Of a stretch of 64,000 bases of DNA, positions 16,697 to 27,211 are shown one piece after another. The translations under genes and the position numbers were made by a program. The DNA is taken from NCBI RefSeq assembly GCF_900117415.1, contig NZ_FPEI01000006.1:1550001-1614000 (forward strand). The letters are read 5' to 3'. The notes under the pieces are model-generated. The model did not search any database. It was not told where the DNA came from and saw only the letters and a program-made list of their open reading frames with translations. Each line of letters begins with the position of its first letter. The stretch's first letter is position 1. The stretch is from Hyphomicrobium sp. CS1BSMeth3 (lineage in GTDB: Bacteria > Pseudomonadota > Alphaproteobacteria > Rhizobiales > Hyphomicrobiaceae).

Positions 16697-19600
16697 ATGA
16701 ACCCCTCTCGAATTTTCATCTTTCGACCGGTTGCCACCACGCTGCTCATGCTCGCGGTGCTGCTGTCGGGCATGATCGCCTACACGCAGCTCCCGGTATC
16801 GGCGCTCCCCCAGGTCGACTATCCCACAATCCAGGTCCAGACCTTCTATCCTGGCGCGAGCCCCGAGGTGATGTCGACGTCCATCACGGCGCCGCTCGAG
16901 CGCCAGTTCGGGCAGATGCCGGGCTTGAATCAGATGACGTCATCGAGCTCGGGTGGCGCGTCCGTCATCACCCTGCAGTTCGCTCTCAGCCTCTCACTCG
17001 ACGTGGCCGAGCAGCAGGTCCAGGCCGCCATCAACGCGGCTTCCAACCTCCTGCCTGCGGATCTGCCGGCGCCGCCCGTCTATGCCAAGGTCAATCCGGC
17101 CGATGCAGCCGTGCTGACGCTCGCGCTGACCTCCAAGACGCGGCCGCTGACCAAGATCCAGGATCTCGCCCAGACGACGCTCGCCCAGAAAATCTCCCAG
17201 ATCGCGGGCGTGGGCCTCGTCACGCTCACGGGAGGCCATCGGCCTTCGGTGCGTGTCCAAGCCGATCTCAGGGCGCTTTCTGCCTACGGCCTGCTGATCG
17301 ACGACCTCCGCACGGTTCTCGGCAACGTCAACGTCAATGCGCCGAAAGGCAGCTTCGACGGGCCGTCCCGCGCCTTCACGATCAACGCCAACGATCAGAT
17401 CGACAAGATCGAAACGCTCGCCAATACGATCATCGCGTACCGCAACGGTGCTCCCGTCCGCCTGTCCGATGTCGCAACAGTCGTCGAAGGCCCCGAGAAC
17501 ACTTTTCTCGCCGCCTGGGCCAATGACGTCCCGGCCATCATCATCAACATTCAGCGCCAGCCGGGTGCGAACGTCATCGAGGTCGTCGACCGGATCAAGC
17601 AACTGCTGCCGACCCTCGAAGCGGCGCTCCCCGCCGACGTCCAGCTCTCCGTGATCAGCGACCGCACGACGACCATCCGCGCCTCGGTCGCCGATGCGAA
17701 ATTCGAGTTCGCCCTCGCCGTCGCGCTCGTCGTGATGGTCATATTCCTGTTCCTGCGCAGCGTGCCGGCCACCATCATTCCCAGTCTTTCCGTGCCCCTG
17801 TCGATCGTCGGCACGTTCGGCGTCATGTACCTGCTCGGCTTCAGCCTCGACAATCTGTCGATCATGGCGCTGACCATCGCGACCGGCTTCGTCGTCGATG
17901 ACGCCATTGTCGTGATCGAGAACATCTCACGCTATATCGAGGACGGCGACAGCCCGCTCGAAGCCTCCCTCAAGGGATCCCAACAGATCGGCTTCACGAT
18001 CATCTCGCTCACCGTTTCGCTGATCGCTGTTCTCATACCGCTGCTGTTCATGGGCGACGTCGTCGGCCGCCTCTTCCACGAGTTCGCGATCACCCTTGCG
18101 GTCTCCATTGTCGTATCAGCCATCGTCGCGCTGACGCTCGTCCCCATGATGTGCGCTCGGATCCTCAAGCCAATAGATCGCGAGCACGAACGCGCCTCGC
18201 GCGTAACGCAAGCCTTCGATGCCGTTATTCGCGGCTATGGCCGCTCGCTGAATTGGGTGCTCGACCGCCAGGGCCCGACCCTCATCGTCGCCGTCCTGAC
18301 ACTGGCGCTCACCGTCTATCTCTACGTCATCGTGCCCAAGGGCTTCTTCCCCGTGCAGGATACCGGCCTCGTTCAAGGCATTTCCCGCGCCGAGCAGAAC
18401 ATCTCCTATCAGGCAATGGCGGAAAAGCAGCAGGCCTTGGCCGCGATCATCCTCAAGCATCCGGACGTAACGGGCCTCTCGTCCTACATCGGCATCGACG
18501 GCTCTAATGCCACGCTCAATCAGGGGCGCTTCCTGATCAGCTTGAGGCCGGTCGACGAGCGGGCGAAATCGGGCGCGCAGATCCTCGAGGATATTCGCAC
18601 TGCCGCGAGCGCAGTGCCCGGAGTCGAGCTGTTCCTGCAGCCCGTCCAGGATCTGACCATCGATGCAACAACGAGCCCGACGCCCTACCGCTTCGTCCTT
18701 CAGAATACGGACTCGAAGCTGCTCGACACGTGGGTTCCGCGCGTGGTCGCACGACTTGCCGATCTACCCGAGATCCGCAACGTATCAAGCGATCTCCTGA
18801 GTGACGGCGCCTCGGTCGACATCAACATCGACCGGGATTCCGCGGCGCGCTTCGGCATCACCGCCGCCACGATCGACAATGCGCTCTACGATGCATTCGG
18901 CCAGCGCATCGTATCGACCATATTCACGCAATCGAACCAGTACCGCGTCATCCTCGAGACGACGCCGACCCTCCAGAAGAGCCTCGACGCGCTCAACTCG
19001 CTCTATCTCCCCTCAGCGACGAGCAGCACGGGGCAAGTACCGCTCTCGGCAATCGCCACCGTCAGCACGCGACGGGCCTCACTGCTGATCAACCATCTGG
19101 CCCAGTTTCCAGCCGCGACGATCTCGTTCGACCTTGCGCCGAGGGTCTCGCTCGGCGCGGCAGTGAGTGCCATCCGAGCGGCAGAGCGTGACCTTGCGCT
19201 TCCGCGAAGCTTCATCACGCGCTTCCAGGGTACGGCGCTTGCCTTCGAAGGGGCGCTCGGCAACGAGTTGCTTCTCATCCTGGCGGCGATCGTCACGATG
19301 TATATCGTGCTCGGCGTGCTCTACGAGAGCTTCGTCCACCCGATCACGATCCTTTCGACCTTGCCATCGGCGGGCGTCGGCGCGCTGATCGCGCTCATCA
19401 TCTCAGGGACCGAGTTCGACATCATCGCGCTCATCGGCATCATTCTGCTGATCGGCATCGTCAAGAAGAACGCGATCATGATGATCGACTTCGCGCTCAA
19501 GGCCGAGCGCGACGACGGTCTCGGTCCGCGCGCCGCGATCCATACGGCGTGCCTCCTGCGCTTCCGTCCGATCCTCATGACCACGATGGCGGCGATGTTT

Positions 19601-19816
19601 GCAGCCCTGCCGCTGATGCTTGCGGGCGGGTCCGGCGCGGAGCTCCGCCAGCCTCTCGGCATAGCCATCTTCGGCGGCCTCGTCGTCAGCCAGGTCCTGA
19701 CGCTCTACACGACGCCGGTCATCTATCTCGCCTTCGACCGCCTGGCGCGGAAGATCGACTGGAAGACCGAGCCGGACGAGCGGCCGGCACCCGCGGGAGA
19801 TCGAGGAGGCTCATGA
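16697..19816 (+). CDS. RND multidrug efflux transporter, MdtB-like
   Basis: A 1039-residue inner-membrane proton/drug antiporter, full length for the family, with 12 predicted membrane helices and two large periplasmic loops. MdtB/MdtC-group signatures include [24 protein letters not shown] at the start, [26 protein letters not shown], and [19 protein letters not shown] around residues 395-415 with the proton-relay Asp pair DD. The C-terminal half repeats the architecture ([17 protein letters not shown]). It starts at ATG 16697. Its stop overlaps the next gene start (ATGA), so both transporters are made together, as in MdtBC where they form a mixed trimer. Confidence 0.93.
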   Translation: MNPSRIFIFRPVATTLLMLAVLLSGMIAYTQLPVSALPQVDYPTIQVQTFYPGASPEVMSTSITAPLERQFGQMPGLNQMTSSSSGGASVITLQFALSLSLDVAEQQVQAAINAASNLLPADLPAPPVYAKVNPADAAVLTLALTSKTRPLTKIQDLAQTTLAQKISQIAGVGLVTLTGGHRPSVRVQADLRALSAYGLLIDDLRTVLGNVNVNAPKGSFDGPSRAFTINANDQIDKIETLANTIIAYRNGAPVRLSDVATVVEGPENTFLAAWANDVPAIIINIQRQPGANVIEVVDRIKQLLPTLEAALPADVQLSVISDRTTTIRASVADAKFEFALAVALVVMVIFLFLRSVPATIIPSLSVPLSIVGTFGVMYLLGFSLDNLSIMALTIATGFVVDDAIVVIENISRYIEDGDSPLEASLKGSQQIGFTIISLTVSLIAVLIPLLFMGDVVGRLFHEFAITLAVSIVVSAIVALTLVPMMCARILKPIDREHERASRVTQAFDAVIRGYGRSLNWVLDRQGPTLIVAVLTLALTVYLYVIVPKGFFPVQDTGLVQGISRAEQNISYQAMAEKQQALAAIILKHPDVTGLSSYIGIDGSNATLNQGRFLISLRPVDERAKSGAQILEDIRTAASAVPGVELFLQPVQDLTIDATTSPTPYRFVLQNTDSKLLDTWVPRVVARLADLPEIRNVSSDLLSDGASVDINIDRDSAARFGITAATIDNALYDAFGQRIVSTIFTQSNQYRVILETTPTLQKSLDALNSLYLPSATSSTGQVPLSAIATVSTRRASLLINHLAQFPAATISFDLAPRVSLGAAVSAIRAAERDLALPRSFITRFQGTALAFEGALGNELLLILAAIVTMYIVLGVLYESFVHPITILSTLPSAGVGALIALIISGTEFDIIALIGIILLIGIVKKNAIMMIDFALKAERDDGLGPRAAIHTACLLRFRPILMTTMAAMFAALPLMLAGGSGAELRQPLGIAIFGGLVVSQVLTLYTTPVIYLAFDRLARKIDWKTEPDERPAPAGDRGGS

Positions 19817-22800
19817 ACCTCTCGACGCCCTTCGTGAGACGGCCCGTGGCCACGACGCTGATCTCGATCGGCATCGCGATCGCGGGCATTCTCGCCTTTC
19901 CGAGACTGCCGGTCGCGCCCCTGCCGCAGGTCGATTTTCCGACGATCCTCGTCCAGGCGCAGATGCCCGGCGCAAGCCCCGAGACGATGGCGAGCAGCGT
20001 CGCGGGGCCTCTCGAGAACCGCCTCGGCAAGATTGCGGCCGTCTCCGAGATGACCTCGCAGAGCACGCTCGGCAATTCCCGCATCACGCTGCAGTTCAAC
20101 ATCGACCGCGATATCGACGGCGCGGCGCGGGACGTCCAGGCCGCGATCAATGCCGCGCGCGCTGATCTGCCGGCCAGCCTCCGATCGAACCCGACATACC
20201 GGAAGGTCAATCCGGCCGACTTTCCGATCATGGTCCTTTCGCTGACCTCCTCGACGCTCACCCAGGGCCAGCTCTACGACTCGGCGGCAAATATCGTTCA
20301 GCAGCGTCTTTCCCAGATCCAGGGCATCGGCAATGTGGATCTCGGCGGAAGCGCGCTCCCTGCCGTGCGCATCGAGCTGCAGCCATCCTCGCTCTACAAG
20401 TACGGCATCGGCTTCGAGGACGTGCGCGCAGCCGTTGCCGCCGCCAATGCCCGCAGTCCGAAAGGCGTGATCGAGGAGGGAAGCCGGCGCTATCAGATCG
20501 AAGCCAACGATCGAGCGAGTACGTCTCACGACTACCGGAACCTGATCATCGCCTATCGCAACAATGCGGCTGTGCGCCTCTCCGACGTCGCGCGCGTGAC
20601 GGACTCGGTCGAGGACATCCGCAACCTCGGGATCGCTGACGGAAGGCCCGCCGTCATCGTGCTTCTCTACCGACAGCCCAACGCGAACATCATCGAGACC
20701 GTCGCCCGTGTGCGCGAAGAGTTGCCGAGTATCCAGGCCTCCTTGCCCGGAGACGTCGATCTCACCCCGATGATCGACCGCACCGCCACCATAAAGGCAT
20801 CGCTGGCCGAAACCGAGAAGGCGCTCCTCCTCTCGATCCTCCTCGTCGTGCTCGTCGTGCTCGTGTTTCTACGCGAGCCGCGCGCCGCCATGATCCCGGC
20901 CACGGTCGTTCCCATCTCGCTGCTCGGCGCCGTCGGCGCGATGTATATCTTCGGCTACAGCCTCGACAATCTCTCGTTCATGGCGCTCATCATCGCCACC
21001 GGCTTCGTCGTGGACGATGCCATTGTCGTCGTCGAGAATGTCTCGCGGCACATCGAGAAGGGCGTGCCCCGCCTCGAAGCCGCAATCAAAGGCGCGGGCG
21101 AGGTCGGCTTTACGGTCGTCTCGATCAGCTTGTCGCTGATTGCCGTTTTTGTGCCCATACTTTTCATGGGCGGCATTGTCGGACGCATTTTCCGCGAGTT
21201 CGCCGTCGTCCTCGCGATCACCATCATGATCTCGCTCGTCATATCTCTCACGACGACGCCCATGATGTGCTCGCGCCTTCTCACCAGCCGCACGGACCGC
21301 AAGCCTGGTCGTCTGGCGGCGCTCTCGGATGCGGTATTCGAGAGGATACGCGCCGGCTATGCCCGCACGCTCGACGTCGCGCTGCGCCATCCCGCCCTCG
21401 TCATGCTGTCGCTCGCAGCGGTCATCGGGCTCAACGCCTATTTGTACGTTACCATCCCGAAGGGGCTCTTTCCGCTGACCGATACCGGGCGCATCAATGG
21501 GACCATCCAGGGCGATCAGTCCATCTCCTTCCAGCTCATGTCCCAGAAGCTCCGCCAGTTTGCCGATATCGTGCAGGCGGATCCCGCAGTCGCCCATGTC
21601 GCCGGCTTCACGGGCGGCCGCCAGACCAATGGCGGCTTCATGTTCATCGCCCTGAAGCCGCTCAACGAGCGCCGGGCCTCCGTCGACCAGGTCATTCAGC
21701 GCCTGCGCGCGAAGACATCGCAGATTGCGGGCGCCCGCCTCTACCTGCAGGCCGTGCAGGACCTCACGGTCGGCGGTCGCCAGTCAGGCGCGCTGTATCA
21801 GTTCACGCTTCAGAGCTGGGATGCACAGGAGTTGCAGACGTGGGCGGCGCGTCTCGTCGATGAGCTGCAGCGCACCAACGAGCTTGCCGATATCAACTCC
21901 GATCAGCAGATCGCCGGCCTCTCGCTCAACGTGGCCATCGATCGTCAGACGATTGCACGGTTCGGCATCACGCCGAGCGCGATCGACAATACGCTCTACG
22001 ATGCGTTCGGCCAGCGCCAAGTCTCCACCATCTACAATCCGCTCAACCAGTATCATGTCGTGATGGAGGTTGCGCCCGAGTACGGCCAGGGGCCGAGCGC
22101 TCTCGACAACGTCTATGTCAGCACCCAGCCGTCGGGCGCGTCAGGAACCCAGCAGACCAATGCGCCATTCGGATCGGTCACGGCTCCATTGCCGCCCGGC
22201 CAGAGCACCGCGGCAGCGGCTGCAGCCAACGTGGCGCGCAATCAGGCGAGCAATGCCATTGCCAACACCGGACACGGATCCGTGTCGAGCGGCGCTGCAG
22301 TGAGCACGAGCCCGGAGGCCATGGTCCCGCTCACGGCGATCACCCGCTACGAGCCGGGCAAGACCGCCCTCTCGATCAATCACCACGGCGTGCTGCCGTC
22401 GACGACCATCTCATTCAACCTGAAGCCGGGACAGGCCTTGAGCGATGCCACGGTGATCATGGACCGCGCCATACAGCGCATCGGGATGCCGGCGACGGTT
22501 CAGGGTACATTCGCCGGCACGGCTGCGACGTTCGTCCAATCGCTGAAGACGCAGCCGGTGCTCATTCTCTTTGCCCTCATTGCCGTCTACATCGTGCTCG
22601 GCATTCTGTACGAAAGCACGATCCATCCTCTCACCATTCTCTCGACATTGCCGTCGGCCGGCGTCGGTGCGGTGACGGCGCTGATGCTCACGGGCACGCA
22701 GTTCACGGTCATCGCCCTGATCGGCGTCATGCTCCTGATCGGCATCGTGAAGAAGAACGCCATCCTGATGGTGGATTTCGCCATACAGGCCGAGCGGCAA

Positions 22801-23094
22801 GGCATGGAGACGCGCGAAGCCATACGACAGGCCTGCCTGCTGCGCCTCCGCCCCATCCTGATGACGACGTTCGCCGCGGCACTTGGCGCGCTGCCGCTCG
22901 CGCTGAGCTTCGGCGAGGGCGCGGAGCTGCGCCAGCCACTCGGCATCTCGATCGTCGGCGGCCTCCTCGCCAGCCAACTGCTCACGCTCTACACGACGCC
23001 GGTCGTCTACATCTATCTCGACCGCTTCCAGCTCTGGCTCGCGCGCAAGCGGGAGGCGCCGCAGATCAGAGGCACGCCGGCATTTCCGGACTGA
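19813..23094 (+). CDS. RND multidrug efflux transporter, MdtC-like, with a low-complexity insert
   Basis: A 1093-residue RND transporter, the second pump subunit. ATG 19813 overlaps the previous stop (ATGA) and has GAGGAGG upstream. It begins [20 protein letters not shown]. The proton-relay segment [19 protein letters not shown] and [20 protein letters not shown] are intact. It is about 60 residues longer than E. coli MdtC because of an Ala/Ser/Asn/Gly/Gln-rich insert at about residues 770-836 in the second periplasmic loop. The last 29 bases overlap the 3' end of the convergent outer-membrane gene. Confidence 0.92.
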   Translation: MNLSTPFVRRPVATTLISIGIAIAGILAFPRLPVAPLPQVDFPTILVQAQMPGASPETMASSVAGPLENRLGKIAAVSEMTSQSTLGNSRITLQFNIDRDIDGAARDVQAAINAARADLPASLRSNPTYRKVNPADFPIMVLSLTSSTLTQGQLYDSAANIVQQRLSQIQGIGNVDLGGSALPAVRIELQPSSLYKYGIGFEDVRAAVAAANARSPKGVIEEGSRRYQIEANDRASTSHDYRNLIIAYRNNAAVRLSDVARVTDSVEDIRNLGIADGRPAVIVLLYRQPNANIIETVARVREELPSIQASLPGDVDLTPMIDRTATIKASLAETEKALLLSILLVVLVVLVFLREPRAAMIPATVVPISLLGAVGAMYIFGYSLDNLSFMALIIATGFVVDDAIVVVENVSRHIEKGVPRLEAAIKGAGEVGFTVVSISLSLIAVFVPILFMGGIVGRIFREFAVVLAITIMISLVISLTTTPMMCSRLLTSRTDRKPGRLAALSDAVFERIRAGYARTLDVALRHPALVMLSLAAVIGLNAYLYVTIPKGLFPLTDTGRINGTIQGDQSISFQLMSQKLRQFADIVQADPAVAHVAGFTGGRQTNGGFMFIALKPLNERRASVDQVIQRLRAKTSQIAGARLYLQAVQDLTVGGRQSGALYQFTLQSWDAQELQTWAARLVDELQRTNELADINSDQQIAGLSLNVAIDRQTIARFGITPSAIDNTLYDAFGQRQVSTIYNPLNQYHVVMEVAPEYGQGPSALDNVYVSTQPSGASGTQQTNAPFGSVTAPLPPGQSTAAAAAANVARNQASNAIANTGHGSVSSGAAVSTSPEAMVPLTAITRYEPGKTALSINHHGVLPSTTISFNLKPGQALSDATVIMDRAIQRIGMPATVQGTFAGTAATFVQSLKTQPVLILFALIAVYIVLGILYESTIHPLTILSTLPSAGVGAVTALMLTGTQFTVIALIGVMLLIGIVKKNAILMVDFAIQAERQGMETREAIRQACLLRLRPILMTTFAAALGALPLALSFGEGAELRQPLGISIVGGLLASQLLTLYTTPVVYIYLDRFQLWLARKREAPQIRGTPAFPD

Positions 23095-24574
23095 TATTGC
23101 CGCGGATCGCATCGCGAACACTGACGCAGGAGCGCCAGTGACGAAGCCCGTCGTGGGTGGGTAGCAGCTCGACGCTCCATCCGCCGCCGAGTGCCTGGAT
23201 GAGGCTGACGGTGGCAAGGAAGCGGCTCTGGCGCACGGCGAGCGCCGCCTGCTCGTTGGTGAGCTGCGTGGCTTGGGCCGTCACGACCGTGGTGAACGAC
23301 ACCGTCCCCGCGCGATACTCGTTGAGTGCGATCGTGACGGCTTGCCGCGAGAGCTCTGCGGCATCGTCCTGGACCGTCTGCTGGCGCGCCAGAATTCGCT
23401 GGGAGGAGTAACCGTCCTCCACCTGCTGCAGAGCCGTGAGCACGGTCTGACGGTACGTCGCGATCGCCTGGTAGTATGTGGCTTCGGCCGCGGTGAGCTG
23501 GGCGCGGCGCAGACCACCATCAAAAACCGTCTCGGTGATGGTTGCTCCCACCTGCCAGACCTCGTTGGCAACAGAGATCGGGAATGCGCGCGAGCCTACC
23601 CATCCAAACAATCCGTTGAGCGTGACGTCGGGAAAATACGCGGCGACGGCGACGCCAATCAGCGCGCTCTGCCCCTGAATGCGCCGTTCGGCGGCGGCAA
23701 TATCCGGTCTGCGCTCGAGCAGGTGAGCGGGAATGTCCGCCGGCACGGACGGAACGGTGCTCGCAAGCTCGCGCTCCGGAATGTCGAGCGCGGACGGCGG
23801 CACGCCCATGAGAACGGCGATGGCATGAGCGAACTGAGCGCGCTGCACCCCGACGGCGATGGCCTGCGCCTCGGTCGTCCTCACCTGCGTCTGGGCCGTG
23901 AGGACATCCGACCGGCCGACGGTCCCCAGCTTGTATTGATTCTCCGTGATGGTTTGGGTTCGCTTGAAGTTCGTGACCGATCGATCCAGGAGGCGCTTCA
24001 GTGAGTCGGCCGCACGCAGATTGAAATAAGCCGTCGCGAGCTGCGCCTGCATCATCAGCTTAATGTTTGCGACGTCGCCGGCGCTCCCCTGTGCGTTCGA
24101 GGCATTGCTCTCGATCATGCGCCGGACCTTGCCCCACACGTCGATATCCCAGGTGCCGGTCGTCTCGAGCGTCACGATCGTGCGCGTGACGCCGACACCG
24201 GTCGCCGTCGCCTTCGGCCCCTGATGCGAGCGCAGGGGGTTATAGGTGAGCCCTATGACGGGAAAGAGCGCCGCGCGGGCCTCCTTGACGAGCGCGACCG
24301 ACTGGCGGAACGCCGCCTCCGCTACCGCGACGCTCTGGTTGCTGATCTCGACCTGACGAATGAGACGGTCCAACATGGGATCGCGGTAGATCCGCCACCA
24401 ATCTCCGCGATCGTAGAGGTCGCGCGGCTTGGCCGGCTTCCAACCGGAAATCTCTTTGTACTTGGGAGGGACCGGCGCGGGTGGCGGAAAGTAGTCGGGA
24501 CCAACGGCGCAGCCAGGCATTCCGAGCAAGGCCAGAAGTCCGAAGCCCGCGATACCGAAGCGGCAGCAGCGCAC
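23066..24574 (-). CDS. NodT/OprM-type outer-membrane efflux lipoprotein
   Basis: A 502-residue TolC-like outer-membrane channel. GTG 24574 is chosen because it gives a short lipoprotein signal (MRCCRFGIAGFGLLALLGMPGC) with the lipid-bearing Cys22; the frame is open upstream to 24721, but that text does not look like protein. The mature start CAVGPDYFPPPAPVPPKY is typical of NodT-family lipoproteins. Two repeated outer-membrane efflux domains follow (about 70-270 and 280-480), including the ERRPDIAAAERR motif. It is convergent with the MdtC-like gene, with a 29-bp overlap, and is the natural outlet for that pump, although it has its own promoter. Confidence 0.88.
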   Translation of the reverse strand: MRCCRFGIAGFGLLALLGMPGCAVGPDYFPPPAPVPPKYKEISGWKPAKPRDLYDRGDWWRIYRDPMLDRLIRQVEISNQSVAVAEAAFRQSVALVKEARAALFPVIGLTYNPLRSHQGPKATATGVGVTRTIVTLETTGTWDIDVWGKVRRMIESNASNAQGSAGDVANIKLMMQAQLATAYFNLRAADSLKRLLDRSVTNFKRTQTITENQYKLGTVGRSDVLTAQTQVRTTEAQAIAVGVQRAQFAHAIAVLMGVPPSALDIPERELASTVPSVPADIPAHLLERRPDIAAAERRIQGQSALIGVAVAAYFPDVTLNGLFGWVGSRAFPISVANEVWQVGATITETVFDGGLRRAQLTAAEATYYQAIATYRQTVLTALQQVEDGYSSQRILARQQTVQDDAAELSRQAVTIALNEYRAGTVSFTTVVTAQATQLTNEQAALAVRQSRFLATVSLIQALGGGWSVELLPTHDGLRHWRSCVSVRDAIRGNISPEMPACL

Positions 24575-25330
24575 AATCCCCGGCTGGCTCGGAAGCGGTC
24601 GTTCTCCCGAGCACGCTCCCGAAAGACCTGCGCCGCGCAATTCGATGGTCGCCCCCGGATGGCCGTGGCTTGACGGACGATCAGTCTCACGATCACCGAC
24701 AGATTCGGCCGATTGGATCAAGGCTTGGCGCCGGCGCTCGATCCGCGGGCTGCAACATCTCCTCCGCCTCGTATCCCGGCGGACACGACATCGGGGTTCT
24801 TGACCACTCTCGGAAGCAATGAAGCATCACGGCCGTTCACTCCTGCGAGAGCGTAAAACCGGCGGACGGCGGAATATCAGGGTTTTCGCTAGGCTCTCCT
24901 GGGGATAGTTGGTAGGTGCTGCCGGGAGCAACCGGCGAAATTGAACCGCAACCAAATGCGTTGCCGGCTCCGAGGTGCGAACCAGCACCGCGCTTCGTCA
25001 GATGCAGCCAACCCTCTGGCCGATCAGCATATCCGCCTCCTCTCGCCGGCATGATGGCCTGAAAGATCCTACGACTTTCGCCGTCCGGAAGAGCGCATGG
25101 ATCATGTCCGCAGGAGGCCGCCCATTGTTGCCCGAACACGCTCGAGCCTTCGCCACTCGCGCGCAAGTTTGCGGGCGATTGTCATAAATTCTTGAACACT
25201 CCCTCGTTTGATTCCCGGCAAGTGCTCGTGGCATTTGGGATGTACCGTCGCCTTGCAGAGCGACAAGCCAAAGCTGACGGAGTTCCACTCGCAGCGCGTG
25301 CAGCTCAACAGCGGAAGAGGTCGCTCTGAC
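24575..25330. other. 756-bp stretch without a credible gene
   Basis: Upstream of the outer-membrane lipoprotein gene. Several open frames of about 100 codons exist on both strands, but none has a good ribosome site, family resemblance or consistent codon choice. The section around 24830-25200 looks richer in A and T than its surroundings. It probably contains the promoter of the outer-membrane gene, and perhaps remnants of lost genes. I see no hairpin with a T run, tRNA or repeat. Confidence 0.4.
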
Positions 25331-25636
25331 ATGACGGTATCGACGGTACTCCAGCATTCAAAGGTGGCCCTGGCCGTCATCGCTGTGGAAGCGGCTGCAT
25401 CGGGGCGCACGCGGCGTTCCAACAGTGCCATGCCGCTCGAGGTGGCTCGTGAGCGCCTGCTGGAGGTTCTCAGGAGAGTTGAGGCAGGGCGCTATAAGCC
25501 AACGATGCACGATGCGCTGGCGGCATTGGATCTCGCTCAGCGAAAAGGCTCGGCTCTGGGCTTCACCTCGATCGAGCATCGCCTGCTCATGAATGTCGCC
25601 GCCGCGACGCTGAGGACGTGCAGCGCGCAGTACTAG
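25331..25636 (+). CDS. Small hypothetical protein
   Basis: A 101-residue predicted cytosolic protein, Ala- and Leu-rich with heptad-like helical segments (VARERLLEVLRRVEAGRY, MHDALAALDLAQRKG). ATG 25331 has GGAAGAGG about 12 bases upstream; the frame is open to 25208, but the extension looks non-coding. No known domain is recognised. The codon choice (mostly G or C in third position) supports coding. It lies 260 bp upstream of the imelysin operon on the same strand. Confidence 0.45.
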   Translation: MTVSTVLQHSKVALAVIAVEAAASGRTRRSNSAMPLEVARERLLEVLRRVEAGRYKPTMHDALAALDLAQRKGSALGFTSIEHRLLMNVAAATLRTCSAQY

Positions 25637-25758
25637 GCCAGGCTGCTGAGCACAGGCAATTTCGCGGCGGCTCAACTGCATTCTCCCCAAGGCAAGTCAT
25701 GATCCGCGCGCAGCATCTGCGCGTCGTGCGCGCCGGCGCCTCGAGCCCAGGGCCGTGG

Positions 25759-25787
25759 TTGACACTCGCGGCAGGGCCATCGATATT
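25759..25787 (+). promoter_or_regulatory. Candidate sigma-70 promoter of the imelysin operon
   Basis: A perfect -35 TTGACA (25759-25764), a 17-bp spacer and GATATT (25782-25787; three of six, or four of six allowing the shift to ATATTT) lie about 110 bp upstream of the chosen imelysin start. No obvious Fur, Irr or RirA box is seen by eye. Confidence 0.4.
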
Positions 25788-25896
25788 TGTGTACTTGCCT
25801 GGTCCAGTATCGACAGCGAGGAGCAGCGGTGGGCCTCGGCTGCCGCACGGATGCATCGCGGCGCGCTCATGATCGGCGTCCGTGCAGCTCGAAAGA

Positions 25897-27204
25897 ATGG
25901 AGAGCCTCTTGAAGTCGATGAGCGTTGCCGCGAGGGCTATGATCGCCGCGGTCTGCCTGTGGATGTCGCCCGGAGCATCGACGATGGCAAGTGCCGCGAC
26001 GGCGCGCGAGGTGATCAACACCTACGCCGACATCGCCCAGGCTGCCTACGAAGACTCTCTGGCATCGGCGCGGAAGCTCAAGGAGAGCATCGGCACGCTC
26101 GTCGCCAAACCCAGCACGGAGACGCTGGCGGCGGCCCGCGAAGCCTGGAAAGCAGCGCGCGTGCCCTATATGCAGACGGAGGCCTATCGTTTCGGCAACA
26201 AGATCGTCGACGAATGGGAAAGCAAGGTGAATGCGTGGCCGCTCGATGAGGGCCTGATCGACTATGTCGACAAGAGCTACGGCACGGCCTCAGACACCAA
26301 TCCGCTGTATGCCGCCAATGTGATCGCCAATACCAAGTTGAAGATCGGCGGCCGGATGGTCGACACGAGCCGCATTACGAAGAAGCTGCTTTCCGAGACG
26401 CTTCATGAAGCCGAGAAGATCGAGGCCAATGTCGCCACCGGCTATCATGCCATCGAGTTTCTCCTCTGGGGGCAGGACCTCAACGGAACGGGCCCGGGCG
26501 CCGGCAATCGGCCTTACACCGACTACGCCAAGGGCAAGGCCTGCACGGGCGGCAACTGCGATCGTCGCGCGCGCTACCTGACCGTCGTCACGGACCTGCT
26601 CGTCGACGACCTCGCGTTCATGGCAGCCCAGTGGAAGCCAAAAGGAGCCGCGCGCGTTGCTCTCGAGAAGCCCGACAATGAGGCGTTGACGGCGATCTTC
26701 ACGGGGCTCGCGAGCCTTTCCTATGGCGAGATGGCGGGCGAGCGCATGAAGCTCGGCCTTCTCCTCAACGATCCCGAGGAGGAGCATGACTGCTTCTCCG
26801 ACAACACGCACAACTCGCACTACTACGATGTCGTCGGCATCGAGAACGTCTATCTCGGGCGCTACAAGCGCATCGACGGCAGCATGGTCTCCGGGCCGAG
26901 CGTGTCCGATCTCGTCAAGGCCAAGTCACCCGAGGTCGACGAGCGCGTGCGCAAGGCGCTCGGCGAGACGATCGCCCGCATGGGCGCACTCAAGCAGCGC
27001 GCCGAGACCGTCGAGGCCTACGACCAGATGATCGGCGAGGGAAATGCCGAGGGAAATGCCGTTGTCGAGGCCGCGCTCGGCGCGCTCATCGCCCAGACGA
27101 AGGAGTTCGAGCGCGCCATTGCAGCACTCGAGCTGACGTCAGTGAAGATTGAGGGCTCGGACAGTCTCGACGACCCGACCAAGGCGCTCTCGAAGAAGAA
27201 ATAG
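25897..27204 (+). CDS. Imelysin-family (M75) iron-regulated periplasmic protein
   Basis: A 435-residue exported protein. The signal peptide lies within about the first 34 residues (cleavage near ASA). It has the two-repeat helical imelysin fold, with the GxHxxE motif as G182-Y-H184-A-I-E187 followed by FLLWGQDLNGTGPGAGNRPYTD, which is diagnostic of the larger imelysin subgroup (insulin-cleaving/IrpA-like). These proteins are linked to iron uptake; peptidase activity is doubtful. ATG 25897 is chosen, with ATG 25918 or GTG 25882 possible. It is the first gene of a four-gene operon, 7 bp before the di-haem gene. A direct repeat GAGGGAAATGCC occurs in frame near 27037-27060. Confidence 0.88.
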   Translation: MESLLKSMSVAARAMIAAVCLWMSPGASTMASAATAREVINTYADIAQAAYEDSLASARKLKESIGTLVAKPSTETLAAAREAWKAARVPYMQTEAYRFGNKIVDEWESKVNAWPLDEGLIDYVDKSYGTASDTNPLYAANVIANTKLKIGGRMVDTSRITKKLLSETLHEAEKIEANVATGYHAIEFLLWGQDLNGTGPGAGNRPYTDYAKGKACTGGNCDRRARYLTVVTDLLVDDLAFMAAQWKPKGAARVALEKPDNEALTAIFTGLASLSYGEMAGERMKLGLLLNDPEEEHDCFSDNTHNSHYYDVVGIENVYLGRYKRIDGSMVSGPSVSDLVKAKSPEVDERVRKALGETIARMGALKQRAETVEAYDQMIGEGNAEGNAVVEAALGALIAQTKEFERAIAALELTSVKIEGSDSLDDPTKALSKKK

Positions 27205-27211
27205 TCGGATC

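Noticed and set aside
24837..25166. 109-codon minus-strand open frame
   Set aside because: There is no ribosome site, domain or consistent codon bias; other frames are similarly open here.
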